DNA of 64,000 nt from Empedobacter stercoris. Lineage in GTDB: Bacteria > Bacteroidota > Bacteroidia > Flavobacteriales > Weeksellaceae. The DNA lies in NCBI RefSeq assembly GCF_025244765.1, contig NZ_CP104209.1, positions 1,178,001 through 1,242,000 of the forward strand. The letters run 5' to 3'. A program made the position numbers and the translations under genes. Within the stretch, counting starts at the first letter, position 1. The number at the start of each line of letters is the position of its first letter. The notes under the pieces were generated by a model. It worked only from the letters and a program-made list of their open reading frames with translations. It had not been told where the DNA came from and did no database searches. Below are positions 18,827-27,847 of the stretch, piece after piece.

Positions 18827-19225
18827 TTATTTTACATCTTCGCAAAGCTCTACCAGTACACCATTGGTTGTTTTAGGGTGCAAAAATACAATTCGTTTAT
18901 TATCTGCACCTAACTTCGGTTGATCATTAATAAAAGTAAATCCCTGATTTTTAAGACGCTCGATTTCAACTTCGATATTATCTACTCCAAAAGCAATGTG
19001 ATGAATACCTTCTCTATTTTTTTCTAAATATTTTTCAATTGCACTGTCTTTTTTTTCAGAACCTACCAATTCAATCTTCGATTCTCCTACTTCGAAGAAA
19101 GATGTACGTACGCCTTCCGACTCCACTGCTTCTTCTTTATAAGGTGCTTTTCCTAATAATTTCTCGAATAAATCATTCGATAATCCCAAATCTTTTACGG
19201 CAATCCCTATATGTTCTATTTTCAT
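18827..19225 (-). CDS. mce: Methylmalonyl-CoA epimerase
   Basis: 132-aa vicinal-oxygen-chelate enzyme that interconverts (2R)- and (2S)-methylmalonyl-CoA in propionyl-CoA metabolism. The two beta-alpha-beta halves begin MKIEHIGIAVKDL and GIHHIAFGVDNIE; H4, the second-half His and the C-terminal Glu in VELCED are the metal ligands expected in the family. Length is standard. It is monocistronic between the tRNA and a divergent TPR gene. Confidence 0.88.
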   Translation of the reverse strand: MKIEHIGIAVKDLGLSNDLFEKLLGKAPYKEEAVESEGVRTSFFEVGESKIELVGSEKKDSAIEKYLEKNREGIHHIAFGVDNIEVEIERLKNQGFTFINDQPKLGADNKRIVFLHPKTTNGVLVELCEDVK

Positions 19226-19303
19226 GTGTGTTGTTTTGTGTAAAGATAAACTTTTCTGAAAATTTTTATTTAAAATTTAAAGAGATTGTTGTAATATTGA
19301 ACT

Positions 19304-20059
19304 ATGAGTTTTTATGAAGATGGGAGTCAATATCTCCGCAAAGGTCAGTATAGAAAGGCGATTGATTATTTTACATTATCGATTAAACGCCAAATAGAAG
19401 TGGCAAATTCATATTTCGGACGTGGATTGAGCCAGTATTATATGAAACAAAATACAGATGCAATCAAGGATTTTGATAAAGCAATTGAATTAGATGATAA
19501 AAATCCTAACTTCTATTTTTATAGAGGTATGGCGAATTTTAATCAATATAATCCTACAAAAGCAGCTGAAAACTTTGATAAAGTCATCGAAATTGATCCA
19601 AATAGTTTTGTAGCTTATCATCAAAAGGGTTATGTATTGATGAATTTAAACAAATATGACGATGCAATTGCTTGTTTTAATAAAGCTTTAGAAATTAATC
19701 CAGAATACGAATCTTGTTACCATAATCGTGCATTTTGTTTTGATCAATTAAAACAATTTGATCAAGCCATTGAAGATTATTCAAAAGTGATTGAAATGAA
19801 ACCACATTTCTTATCGTTTTACAACAGAGGAAATACTTATTTTGTATTAAATGATTTAGACAATGCATTGAACGATTTTAATCAATCAATCGAATTAAAT
19901 CCAAATCATTTCTTATCGTTTTACAACAAAGGTGCAATTTTAGAGAAATTAGAAAAGCAAGATGAAGCTGTTGAACAATACAAAAAAGCCTTACAGTTGA
20001 ACCCAGAATTTTATTTAGCTGCAGAACGATTAGCACAATTAGAAAATCAAAATAACTAA
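19304..20059 (+). CDS. Tetratricopeptide-repeat protein
   Basis: 251 aa made almost entirely of about seven TPR units, with repeated signatures such as AIKDFDKAIELDDKNPNFYF and AIACFNKALEINPEYE. No signal peptide, so a cytoplasmic scaffold or chaperone-like partner-binding protein. It is followed by a strong terminator and stands alone. Confidence 0.85.
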   Translation: MSFYEDGSQYLRKGQYRKAIDYFTLSIKRQIEVANSYFGRGLSQYYMKQNTDAIKDFDKAIELDDKNPNFYFYRGMANFNQYNPTKAAENFDKVIEIDPNSFVAYHQKGYVLMNLNKYDDAIACFNKALEINPEYESCYHNRAFCFDQLKQFDQAIEDYSKVIEMKPHFLSFYNRGNTYFVLNDLDNALNDFNQSIELNPNHFLSFYNKGAILEKLEKQDEAVEQYKKALQLNPEFYLAAERLAQLENQNN

Positions 20060-20061
20060 GC

Positions 20062-20089
20062 AACCGTTTCAAAAAGAAACGGTTTTTTT
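20062..20089 (+). terminator. Rho-independent terminator
   Basis: AACCGTTTC/GAAACGGTT stem (20062-20070 with 20076-20084), AAAAA loop and a T tract, 3 bp after the TPR gene stop. Confidence 0.9.
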
Positions 20090-20167
20090 GATCGAATTCA
20101 TTTCTTGACCTAAATCAATGTGTAACTTTTTATTATATCCTTTCTTTGCAAGGTAAATAAATCGGGT

Positions 20168-20506
20168 ATGCAAGTGCAAATAGCTGTTTTTGGAAAAAAT
20201 AAGGAGATTGTTGATACATTAGAACGCGTAATTAACAACAATGAAAAATGGAAAGCATTTTGCACCTGCACGCAAGAGGAATTGAAATGGTTTGTCGCTG
20301 TAAACAAGGTCCAAATTGTTTTATATAGTAGTGCAATTGGTGCTTCGGAGTTAGAAGGTGTAGAAGAATGGATAAACACCTATTTTCCTACCATAAAACA
20401 AATACATCATTACGGTGGTGGAAGTGGTTTGTTAAAATGCGAAATTGATGGAGTTTTGGCTGGAATAAATCCAATCTCTAAACTTGAAGTGAATTTAATT
20501 GGTTAG
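20168..20506 (+). CDS. Hypothetical protein, receiver-like fold possible
   Basis: 112 aa starting MQVQIAVFGKNKEIVDTLE. The alternation of strands and helices recalls a response-regulator receiver, but the phosphoacceptor Asp and Lys are not in place. A glycine-rich HYGGGSGLL loop lies near residue 80. I do not recognise a family. It is followed by a bidirectional terminator and stands alone. Confidence 0.6.
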   Translation: MQVQIAVFGKNKEIVDTLERVINNNEKWKAFCTCTQEELKWFVAVNKVQIVLYSSAIGASELEGVEEWINTYFPTIKQIHHYGGGSGLLKCEIDGVLAGINPISKLEVNLIG

Positions 20507-20518
20507 TTTTTGTTATAC

Positions 20519-20556
20519 AAAAAAGGCTTTTCAAAATTGTTGAAAAGCCTTTTTTA
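20519..20556. terminator. Bidirectional terminator
   Basis: GGCTTTTCAA/TTGAAAAGCC stem (20525-20534 with 20540-20549) is flanked by A and T runs, between two convergent genes. Confidence 0.88.
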
Positions 20557-20558
20557 TG

Positions 20559-20942
20559 TTATATCTCTTTTACAATCCAATAATCTCGAGAAAGCCCTAC
20601 ATCATTACGATTGATTGCTACTTCATCGCAGAAATCTAAAAATAATTCGTCTAACGTTTTGTCAATTTTTGGAGTTGAACCAATTATTTTGGTTAATACC
20701 GGATTTGTTTCATGTTCCAACAATTTTCCAGAAAAATTTAAAATCGAATTGTCTTTAAAACCAATAAAAGTACTTGGTGCAAAAAACATTACCTCTTCCG
20801 CATCGATTACTAAAAATGTTTTTGATTTTTTGATCAATTGAATTGCTTTGGCTTTTTCCTGTTCAGTTCCCATTTCCAAACTTTCTAAAAACAATTCAAC
20901 ATTGTCAAAAATTTCTTCTTTATTTTGAACAAACTCCATCAT
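20559..20942 (-). CDS. Hypothetical protein
   Basis: 127-aa cytoplasmic protein, acidic, with a helical first half and a mixed second half (FLVIDAEEVMFFAPSTFIGF, then a helical tail). The FAPSTFIGFKDN segment recalls a small recognition domain found in some McrA-like proteins, but that is a weak resemblance and no nuclease motif is present. It shares strand with the TPR-like gene 28 bp upstream and may be co-transcribed with it. Confidence 0.55.
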   Translation of the reverse strand: MMEFVQNKEEIFDNVELFLESLEMGTEQEKAKAIQLIKKSKTFLVIDAEEVMFFAPSTFIGFKDNSILNFSGKLLEHETNPVLTKIIGSTPKIDKTLDELFLDFCDEVAINRNDVGLSRDYWIVKEI

Positions 20943-20969
20943 ATATATTTTGGCAAAAATAGAGATTTT

Positions 20970-21842
20970 TCAATCTTCTTTCAGTAAAATTTCAACTTCT
21001 AAATATTCATGATAATTATTGACAAAATCTTGTTCAAAATTGATATCATCCAAACGCATTTGTACACCTTTCTTATCGACATCAATATAATCTAAAACCG
21101 TTTGTACAGTATACATTTCGAAATGTTGAAACGTTGGATATAATGTAATTTGTTTCAAGGTCAATGCCATTATAAAACAATTGATTCCATTAAAGTTAAC
21201 ACCAATATCAGCGAAATTTTTGTAAAAAGAAATCAAATTTGTTTTAAGCTGAAGATTATAATTAAAACTTCTTAATTTGAAATTTTTCAATACCAAACGA
21301 TTCGTCGTTTTTAGAACAATTTCTTCTGTAATTTGAAGATTTTTACTCAATAATTCTAAGACTTTTTTGTCTTCAATTAATTGATAAAGAATATTTAAAT
21401 ATCGTTTAGCTGATTCAAAATCAAATAATTCCAAACTTACCAAAATCGATAAAAATAGAAAACGTTTGTTCGAGGGATATACAATTTCAATCTCTTTTAA
21501 ATACTTTTGCGCTTCTTCAAATTTTAATTTATGAATGTAATATTCAGCAATATAAAAATTAGCAGCATACAGGTAATAATCTTCTTTCTTTGCTTCTAAA
21601 AGGTATAAAATTGATTCTTCGTTGAAGTTCAAGTTTCGTTGAACAACGCCCTTTAAAAAAAGTGCTTTTTTGTCTTTTGGAAATTCGTGCAACAGCTGAT
21701 TCAATAAATCTTGTGCCTTAATCAATTGCTGTATAGGATTGTGAATAAACGAAAAACTTTTCCAAATTGGATATTGATTTTCATCCATCTCGTCATCAAG
21801 AATCAAGAAAAAAATATCGTTAAAAAGTTTATTGTAGTCCAC
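20970..21842 (-). CDS. TPR-like hypothetical protein
   Basis: 290 aa. Residues 30-165 are helix-turn-helix pairs of TPR character (LLNQLLHEFPKDKKALFLKG and similar units). The C-terminal 130 residues are a different mixed domain. No signal peptide. Probably a cytoplasmic protein-interaction scaffold; its partner is unknown. It is followed by the 127-aa gene. Confidence 0.6.
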   Translation of the reverse strand: MDYNKLFNDIFFLILDDEMDENQYPIWKSFSFIHNPIQQLIKAQDLLNQLLHEFPKDKKALFLKGVVQRNLNFNEESILYLLEAKKEDYYLYAANFYIAEYYIHKLKFEEAQKYLKEIEIVYPSNKRFLFLSILVSLELFDFESAKRYLNILYQLIEDKKVLELLSKNLQITEEIVLKTTNRLVLKNFKLRSFNYNLQLKTNLISFYKNFADIGVNFNGINCFIMALTLKQITLYPTFQHFEMYTVQTVLDYIDVDKKGVQMRLDDINFEQDFVNNYHEYLEVEILLKED

Positions 21843-22207
21843 GGTATAAGTTTTTTAGTAGTGCTAAAATTAAGCTATTTTATGGAGTTAACAAAGTGCT
21901 GCTAACCAAAAAAAAGACACTACAATTACTGTAATGTCTAAAGAAAAATCGTAAAATAGGCTGTTTACAATATAAATTGTAAAATGATTTCCTTGTTAAA
22001 ATGTTATAAAATAAATGGATTTAGTAAATTATTACTTTCTCAAATAAACATTGTTGTAAAATTGAATATTTGAGCGTACCCTTGGCCTAAGTTTGACGTA
22101 AATAATTTGCTATAGGCTTCGTAATTGGAAAAAGAAAGATTGATGAAACTTGATTTGAGCAAGGCCAATCGATTCAATTAAACCAATCGCTAAAGTAAAG
22201 ATTGTTT
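21843..22207. other. Intergenic region, long 3' tail of sigma operon
   Basis: 365 bp between the TPR-like gene and the DUF4097 gene. It holds one terminator (21908-21939) 270 bp beyond the DUF4097 stop. Between the stop and the hairpin I see no frame, repeat or RNA that I can name. Confidence 0.5.
21908..21939 (-). terminator. Terminator after sigma/anti-sigma operon
   Basis: AGACACTAC/GTAATGTCT stem with one mismatch (21915-21923 with 21931-21939), followed on the minus strand by eight T residues. Confidence 0.75.
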
Positions 22208-23023
22208 TTATAAAGCTCTTAGGTATATTTTTCCGTAATCTGATCTAAAATTAAAACTTGTTCCTCCTCCATTCAATTTGGAATTTAGTTGACTATTAAA
22301 TAAATTCGAATCAGAAGTTGTTTTCTTCTCTATTTTCAGACCTAATTCTGGCGCCATCAAAATCTCTCCGAAAGATGTAGATAGTTTTACATCTGCTTTT
22401 GCTGTTTTGGGCACTGAAACATCTACCGCTCCATAAATTGAAACCAATGATAATGGACCTTTTACTTGTTGATTAAATTTTGCTACAATTTCACCGTATA
22501 CACTATTTATAGTTGCTGGGCCAGTTACATTTTCTAATTGAATAGAATTGTAATTTGACGAAGCTTCTATTTCACTTTCAATATTTCTAAAAACAACTTC
22601 TCCACCATACATCGATTGATAATCGTACGAAATCAGCATATTTTTAGGTACTTTTATCGTAACAGCCGATGAAGATATTCTGTTTAACTGATTGATCTCT
22701 ACGATCCCATTGTTTTGTACAACATTAATTCCAAGACCTGTATTATCCTCCAATCCACTTGCATAAACTGGTCGCAAACCTTTTGCTCTTTCATCTTCTT
22801 TCTTTGATTGACTTTTAGAAGAAATTAAAACTTCTTTACCATCATAACCTTCGATTATTGCATTTCCAATGCTAATTTTCAACTTCCCATTATTAACAGC
22901 TAACTTATAAGTTTGTTGTACGTTAGCTTCAGATTTAAAATCCTTTGATTCCTTCTTTGTTTGGGCTTGAGCAGTTAACATACACAAAGTTGTAACTGCT
23001 AAAAAAACTGTTCTTTTTATCAT
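22208..23023 (-). CDS. Secreted DUF4097-type beta-helix protein
   Basis: 271 aa with a signal peptide (MIKRTVFLAVTTLCML, cleavage near AQA). The rest is short repetitive strands (GPATINSVYGEIVAKF, GPLSLVSIYGAVDVSV) of the DUF4097/putative-adhesin right-handed beta-helix family. In Bacteroidota such genes commonly follow an ECF sigma/anti-sigma pair, as here, and are probably targets or outputs of that cell-envelope response. Periplasmic or surface location is expected. Confidence 0.75.
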   Translation of the reverse strand: MIKRTVFLAVTTLCMLTAQAQTKKESKDFKSEANVQQTYKLAVNNGKLKISIGNAIIEGYDGKEVLISSKSQSKKEDERAKGLRPVYASGLEDNTGLGINVVQNNGIVEINQLNRISSSAVTIKVPKNMLISYDYQSMYGGEVVFRNIESEIEASSNYNSIQLENVTGPATINSVYGEIVAKFNQQVKGPLSLVSIYGAVDVSVPKTAKADVKLSTSFGEILMAPELGLKIEKKTTSDSNLFNSQLNSKLNGGGTSFNFRSDYGKIYLRAL

Positions 23024-23045
23024 TTTTTACATTATTAAGTGTTCT

Positions 23046-23876
23046 TTACTTTTTTAATAATACAGCATACGCTTCATCTTTCACAAATGGTTTTGTCTGA
23101 GGATCAAGAATTATTTCTTGTAATTTTTGGATCAATTCTGCATCCAACGAATGATTATTCACTTTTGTCAAAACATTGATTAATTCCATCTGAATCATTG
23201 GATCATCCTGCGACATAAAAATCTCTTTCATTTCTTGATTGATCGATTTTTCGGGAAGTTTATTTGCTAAAACTTCTATCGAGTTCAAACGAACAATTGT
23301 GTTGGGATCATTTAACGTAACTCTTTTTATTAATTCCAATTCATTTTGATTTAATTCATCTACTTGAGCTAATTTTGCCAAAGCATCTATACGATTACTG
23401 GTCGAAAATTCATCTTGTAATTGTTTGAATAAAGCATTATTCGTAGATTCTGTAGGTTTAGAGATTATTTTCTCAGATGAAGAATCAATTTTATCTTTCG
23501 CTTTTAATTTAGTCAATTGACTTTCTGTTGAATAATCTGGAATAGAATTTATTTTATCTGCTATTTCAATCTTATCTTCAGTTTTATTTATTTGTTCAAC
23601 AACAACTTTCTTCTGAGAAGTTTTTACAAGCGTTTTCGGTACTTCTACTTTTGATTGATTAAAAAAGAAAAAACTAATTCCAAAAACAACTAAAACTGAA
23701 GCCGCTATTGACCAATAACTTACAGTCTTGTTTTTCCCTATTTCTGTTTTTACTACAACTTCGCTATTTTCTAACGGAATTTGAGTTTTAATCTTCGCCC
23801 ACAACATATCCGAAGGCATTTTGTTTTCAAAATCTTCTCTCTTATTTTCAATATGTTTTTTTAATGAATCTTTCAT
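23046..23876 (-). CDS. Anti-sigma factor with HEAT-like periplasmic domain
   Basis: 276 aa. The N-terminal 55 residues are cytoplasmic, starting MKDSLKKHIENKREDFENKM. One membrane helix follows (about 73-92, ASVLVVFGISFFFF), then a polar linker. A HEAT-like alpha-helical domain (about 150-276) would face the periplasm. Position directly after an ECF sigma factor, with a 4-bp overlap, and the topology make it the membrane anti-sigma factor. No zinc-binding His/Cys anti-sigma motif is visible. Confidence 0.75.
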   Translation of the reverse strand: MKDSLKKHIENKREDFENKMPSDMLWAKIKTQIPLENSEVVVKTEIGKNKTVSYWSIAASVLVVFGISFFFFNQSKVEVPKTLVKTSQKKVVVEQINKTEDKIEIADKINSIPDYSTESQLTKLKAKDKIDSSSEKIISKPTESTNNALFKQLQDEFSTSNRIDALAKLAQVDELNQNELELIKRVTLNDPNTIVRLNSIEVLANKLPEKSINQEMKEIFMSQDDPMIQMELINVLTKVNNHSLDAELIQKLQEIILDPQTKPFVKDEAYAVLLKK

Positions 23877-24433
23877 GATAACACGACTTTTTTTATACGC
23901 TGAAAAATTTTCAGTTTTGCACGATGATACTTACTTCTAACCGTTGTACTATTCAATCCCAATAGTTTCCCAATCTCCTCATGTGATAAATCCTCAAATA
24001 AAAATAAGTTTACAATTGTTCTTACTTCCACGTCCAGTTCTTCAATTGCAGTTTGTATTTCTGAAATTTGAGCTTCTTTTAATTCTTTTTCAAAAACCTC
24101 ATCTTCACTTTCATCCGCCACCTGTATTTCCTCTATTTCTGAAGCATGAATTTTCTTTTTCCTGAGATATGAAATTGATTTGTTAATGGAAACTCGTTTC
24201 AACCAAGCACCTAAAAATTGTACATCTTTTACCTTGTTCATATCATCGAATAAAGAGATAAAAATTTCTTGAGTCAAATCTTCTGCTTCTACCTCATCTA
24301 TAACCAACCTAATTACCGTATTGTACACTTGTTTTACATATTTTTGGTACAATTTAGAATACCCCATTTCCTGACCTGCAATACACAGCTCAATTAATTT
24401 TTGGTCATTATATGGAGTAATTTCTACGTTCAA
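23873..24433 (-). CDS. ECF-family RNA polymerase sigma factor
   Basis: 186 aa. Region 2 is about residues 25-95 (AEDLTQEIFISLFDDM, then FLGAWLKRVSINKSISYLRK) and region 4 about 125-180 (LSHEEIGKLLGLNSTTVRSK). An acidic linker EEIQVADESEDEVFEKE separates them. It is first gene of the operon and overlaps the anti-sigma gene by 4 bp. It likely autoregulates and drives the DUF4097 gene downstream. Confidence 0.9.
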   Translation of the reverse strand: MNVEITPYNDQKLIELCIAGQEMGYSKLYQKYVKQVYNTVIRLVIDEVEAEDLTQEIFISLFDDMNKVKDVQFLGAWLKRVSINKSISYLRKKKIHASEIEEIQVADESEDEVFEKELKEAQISEIQTAIEELDVEVRTIVNLFLFEDLSHEEIGKLLGLNSTTVRSKYHRAKLKIFQRIKKVVLS

Positions 24434-24540
24434 TTCTTGTTAGTGTTTAATATAATGACGCAATACTTTTGAAGATGTTGCATCTTTTAAAAAAAATATT
24501 TTTTCCTTTATAATATGGATTAATGCAATTAAAAATATAC

Positions 24541-24571
24541 AAAAAAAAATCATCAATTACTTGATGATTTT
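24541..24571 (-). terminator. Terminator of menC-DUF1684-menE operon
   Basis: AAAATCATCAA/TTGATGATTTT stem (24546-24556 with 24561-24571) with an A run on its low-coordinate side, giving a U tract in minus-strand RNA just after the menE stop. Confidence 0.85.
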
Positions 24572-24576
24572 TAAAC

Positions 24577-25599
24577 TTAAAACTGTTGTCGTTTTATCTT
24601 CCCACTTTCCGTTCTCGGAAAAGTTTCTATAAATATAATTTCTTTTGGAACTTGGTATTTCGTCAAATCGACCAAAGAAAAATCTAAACTTCTCTCCTCG
24701 CCTTCCACTATTAAAATTAATTTTTGTCCTAACAATTCATCCGTTTTTGATGTCACATAAAAGGCTGAATGAATAAAAGGTTTCAGTTTATCTTCTATTT
24801 GTTCAGGAAATAATTTTATTCCGCCCGAATTAATCACATTATCTGCACGCCCAATCCAATTAAATTGACGTTTATTGATGATTTCAACAATATCATTTGT
24901 CACCACTCGCAAACCATCATACGGTGTATCAATCACTAAACAACCTCGATTATCTTGTGAAATTTTCACCTCATCAAAGGCTTCAAATAAATTAAAAACA
25001 TTTTGATATTTTTTGTTCTGAACTTGTTTAAAAGCAATATGTGTAATCGTTTCTGTCATTGCATAGGTTTCGTAGACTTCGTTATCAAAAGCCGCCAAAT
25101 CTAATTTAACTTTCTCTGAAAGCGCTGCTCCCCCAATGATTAATTTCTTACATTTTGAAACAAACGACAACGATTTTTCGACTTGCATAGGCGTTAATGC
25201 TACAAAATCAATCGAATCCAACTCTTTTTGAATTCCTTTTGAAATATCTTCCATCAAAATATTCGAAGTAGGTTGCATACAAATCAACTTTAACCCAATT
25301 TCTACTGCACGAACCAACATTAATTTACCCGCAATATAAGTTACAGGCATCACCAACAAGGCTGAATCCCCTTTTTTCAAATTCAAGTATTTCCCTGTCA
25401 TATTCGCACTTTTACGCATGTTTTCTTTGGTTAAAACAATTTCTTTTGGCGTTCCTGTTGAGCCAGAAGTATGCGCAACCATGACTGTAGAATCCGAAAA
25501 CCATTCAACCAAAAATGCTTTGACTGTTTCCTCAAATTCATTGGTTGGTTGAATAGAATTGACATTAAAATTAGGGGTAGAAAAATCTAAATACAACAT
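24577..25599 (-). CDS. menE: o-Succinylbenzoate--CoA ligase (AMP-binding enzyme)
   Basis: 340-aa acyl-CoA synthetase that activates o-succinylbenzoate with ATP and CoA in menaquinone synthesis. The phosphate-binding loop HTSGSTGTPK, the YAMTET motif and the C-terminal catalytic Lys in TESGKIKRQ are present. It is shorter than the usual 450 aa because the N-terminal subdomain is reduced, as in other Bacteroidota MenE proteins. It is third gene after menC and a DUF1684 lipoprotein (1-bp gap), and menC association supports the assignment. Confidence 0.88.
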   Translation of the reverse strand: MLYLDFSTPNFNVNSIQPTNEFEETVKAFLVEWFSDSTVMVAHTSGSTGTPKEIVLTKENMRKSANMTGKYLNLKKGDSALLVMPVTYIAGKLMLVRAVEIGLKLICMQPTSNILMEDISKGIQKELDSIDFVALTPMQVEKSLSFVSKCKKLIIGGAALSEKVKLDLAAFDNEVYETYAMTETITHIAFKQVQNKKYQNVFNLFEAFDEVKISQDNRGCLVIDTPYDGLRVVTNDIVEIINKRQFNWIGRADNVINSGGIKLFPEQIEDKLKPFIHSAFYVTSKTDELLGQKLILIVEGEERSLDFSLVDLTKYQVPKEIIFIETFPRTESGKIKRQQF

Positions 25600-25600
25600 C

Positions 25601-26215
25601 TTATTTATGATAACTTACACCTGCATTAATCTCCACATCTAACACATTATTTGCCGGTGGAATTGGACAATTGTAATGCTTACTATAAGCGCAATATGGA
25701 TTATACGCTTGATTGAAATCAATTGTTACTTCGTTTGAATTACCGCCAAAATCTTTTGTATTTAAATCTAAATATCTTCCTCCTCCGTAAGAAGTAACGC
25801 CATTTGTTTCGTCCATAAAAGGCAAAAACAAACTTTCTTCGTATTTCTCCATAATCGGATAAGATTGATAAATCGTTAACGTTTGCTCCATATCGTCAAT
25901 CGTAAACGTAATTGTTCCGTATTCTTTGTAATTTTTGATTTTCTTCGCCGAAGTTGGAAATGGAATAACTTTTCCATCCTTAATTGGAGTAAAATTCGCT
26001 TTTACACGGTACTTTTCATTAATCGGAAAAAACGTAATTCCTTTAAAATTTGTTTTCTCCTCATCTACCAAAGGAGTTGTTTTAGGATTTGTATAAAATG
26101 ACGCTAATTCAGTTTGATATTTTTGAATTGCGTTTGTATCAGTCATTTTATTTGCTGTTTGACAACTCATCAACACAACAACTGAGATTATTGCTACTAA
26201 TAATTTATTGATCAT
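25601..26215 (-). CDS. DUF1684 lipoprotein
   Basis: 204 aa with a lipoprotein signal (VVVLMSC, lipidated Cys about residue 18). The body carries DUF1684 features: the GGRYLDL segment, then NEVTIDFNQAYNPYCAYS and the Cys/Pro-rich CPIPPANN. Function unknown. It overlaps menC by 4 bp and menE follows after 1 bp, so it is translated with two menaquinone enzymes, though a role in that pathway is not implied by its sequence. Confidence 0.82.
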   Translation of the reverse strand: MINKLLVAIISVVVLMSCQTANKMTDTNAIQKYQTELASFYTNPKTTPLVDEEKTNFKGITFFPINEKYRVKANFTPIKDGKVIPFPTSAKKIKNYKEYGTITFTIDDMEQTLTIYQSYPIMEKYEESLFLPFMDETNGVTSYGGGRYLDLNTKDFGGNSNEVTIDFNQAYNPYCAYSKHYNCPIPPANNVLDVEINAGVSYHK

Positions 26216-27249
26216 AATTTGTTTCTAAATAAATATTCTCCTTTTAATTCTAATCGACTTGGAAAGTTATTGGTAAACAAACCGCCTGTTCCCAATCCTT
26301 GAGGCATCTCTGGATATAAAATTGCTGTCCATTGTGCAATAGCATTTAGTCCGATATTACTTTCCAAAGCAGAAGTAATCCAAAATGGAATTTCGTAGGT
26401 ATCGGCCGCATTTATCCATTCCAAAGCCCCTCTTATTCCTCCTACTAAACTTGGTTTTAGAATAATATATTGGGGTTTAATTTTTTCTAACAATTTAAAT
26501 TTATCCTCTTGTTGAACAATTCCTATTAACTCTTCGTCCAATGCAATTGGCGTTGGTGTGGTAGCACATAATTCGGTCATTTGTTCAATATTCCCTGCTT
26601 TTATGGGTTGCTCGATCGAATGAATTTTTAAGTCAGCTAATTGTTGTAACACAACCTTAGCTTCGTCAAACGTAAATCCTCCATTTGCATCAACACGTAA
26701 TTCTAATTGTTCTGCAGAAAATTCTGAACGCAATTGTTGTAAAATTTCATGCTCATTTTTCCAATCAACACCAATTTTCAGTTTAATACATTTATAACCA
26801 ATCGCTAATTTTTCTTTGATTTGTTCACGCATAAAATCAATTGACCCCATCCAAATCAAACCATTTGTCTGAATACCTTGATCTCCTGAAGAAAATGCTG
26901 ACTCGTACAAATTTGGATTCAATTTATCTGTATAAGCATCATTGTATCGATTAGTAGAAAGACTTTGAAAAGCCTGTTCTATTCCAAATTGTATTGAAGG
27001 CCAATCTCGTAATTGATTCCATAATTCCTCAATTCCTAAATCGATATGATCGCAAACCCATTGCAATTTTTCTTCATAATCTGGTCGATCATCAAAACTC
27101 AATCCTTTAAACAATCCACATTCACCAACATATTCTTTCCCATCTTCTTCTATCGTAAAAAGATACGTTAATTTCTCTGTCAAAATCCCTCGTGAAGTCC
27201 CGCTCGGATTTTTGAATTTCAATATATAAGGTTCAAAACTTGCTTTCAT
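26212..27249 (-). CDS. menC: o-Succinylbenzoate synthase
   Basis: 345-aa enolase-superfamily enzyme that dehydrates SHCHC to o-succinylbenzoate in menaquinone synthesis. The catalytic KLKIG lysine, the metal ligands in LRVDANGGF, SIEQPI and ALDEEL, and the second-barrel-end Lys in ILKPSLVGG are all visible. It is first in the operon menC-DUF1684-menE. A TAAATTTG box ends only 4 bp before the ATG. Confidence 0.92.
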   Translation of the reverse strand: MKASFEPYILKFKNPSGTSRGILTEKLTYLFTIEEDGKEYVGECGLFKGLSFDDRPDYEEKLQWVCDHIDLGIEELWNQLRDWPSIQFGIEQAFQSLSTNRYNDAYTDKLNPNLYESAFSSGDQGIQTNGLIWMGSIDFMREQIKEKLAIGYKCIKLKIGVDWKNEHEILQQLRSEFSAEQLELRVDANGGFTFDEAKVVLQQLADLKIHSIEQPIKAGNIEQMTELCATTPTPIALDEELIGIVQQEDKFKLLEKIKPQYIILKPSLVGGIRGALEWINAADTYEIPFWITSALESNIGLNAIAQWTAILYPEMPQGLGTGGLFTNNFPSRLELKGEYLFRNKL

Positions 27250-27505
27250 ACCTCAAATTTAAACAATGCTTTTAGAAAAATATTGATTTAAATTAATTTT
27301 TCAATAAATCCAAACTCAATCGTTCACAATTTATCAATTAAACTATTTTTTTTTGAATCTCATTTTTATTTTTTTACTTTATTTTTCAAAGTGATTTCAA
27401 TAAATAGTTAGTTATGAATACAAAAATGCATCATAAACAATCTTTAATTTGTTGGAATAATTAGTCTAATAATAACAATTCCACTAATTGCTATGCAATT
27501 TACAA

Positions 27506-27709
27506 ATGAAGTCAACTGGAGTTTATTTTGATTTTATTATTGCATTTATTTTACTGTCGGTTATTGGATTAACGATAAACTACATTCTACAACTAACTAA
27601 CCGTTTACAAAATAAAATCTTTTTCTGCATAATGGTTTTACTCATTGGTTTATTAATATGGACTGAATTAGCTGTCGGAGTTTTCCGTAGTCCAATAGCA
27701 GGAAATTAG
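27506..27709 (+). CDS. Small hypothetical membrane protein
   Basis: 67 aa from the ATG at 27506 (MKSTGVYFDF). Two hydrophobic helices (about residues 8-28 and 39-60) are joined by a polar loop. An upstream TTG at 27488 in the same frame is less likely. It stands just upstream of the hemerythrin/NO-stress genes, but no shared motif is seen before it. I do not recognise a family. Confidence 0.5.
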   Translation: MKSTGVYFDFIIAFILLSVIGLTINYILQLTNRLQNKIFFCIMVLLIGLLIWTELAVGVFRSPIAGN

Positions 27710-27781
27710 AATGATTTTTTTATTGAATACTTTTCCATTTATGTCAACCTAAAAAAGATCTGAAATACGTCTAAATTTTAA

Positions 27782-27807
27782 AATAGAATACTAAAAAGTA
27801 TTTTATT
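27782..27807. promoter_or_regulatory. Palindromic operator before hemerythrin gene
   Basis: AATAGAATACT and AGTATTTTATT form an inverted repeat (one mismatch) around AAAA, 40 bp before the hemerythrin ATG. The right half recurs immediately before ric. Confidence 0.5.
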
Positions 27808-27847
27808 GAAAAATTGTCATAACTTTAATTCACAAAAACAGTTAATT

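Noticed and set aside
20559-20942. McrA-like restriction protein
   Set aside because: Only a short FAPSTFIGFKDN resemblance; there is no HNH or other nuclease motif.
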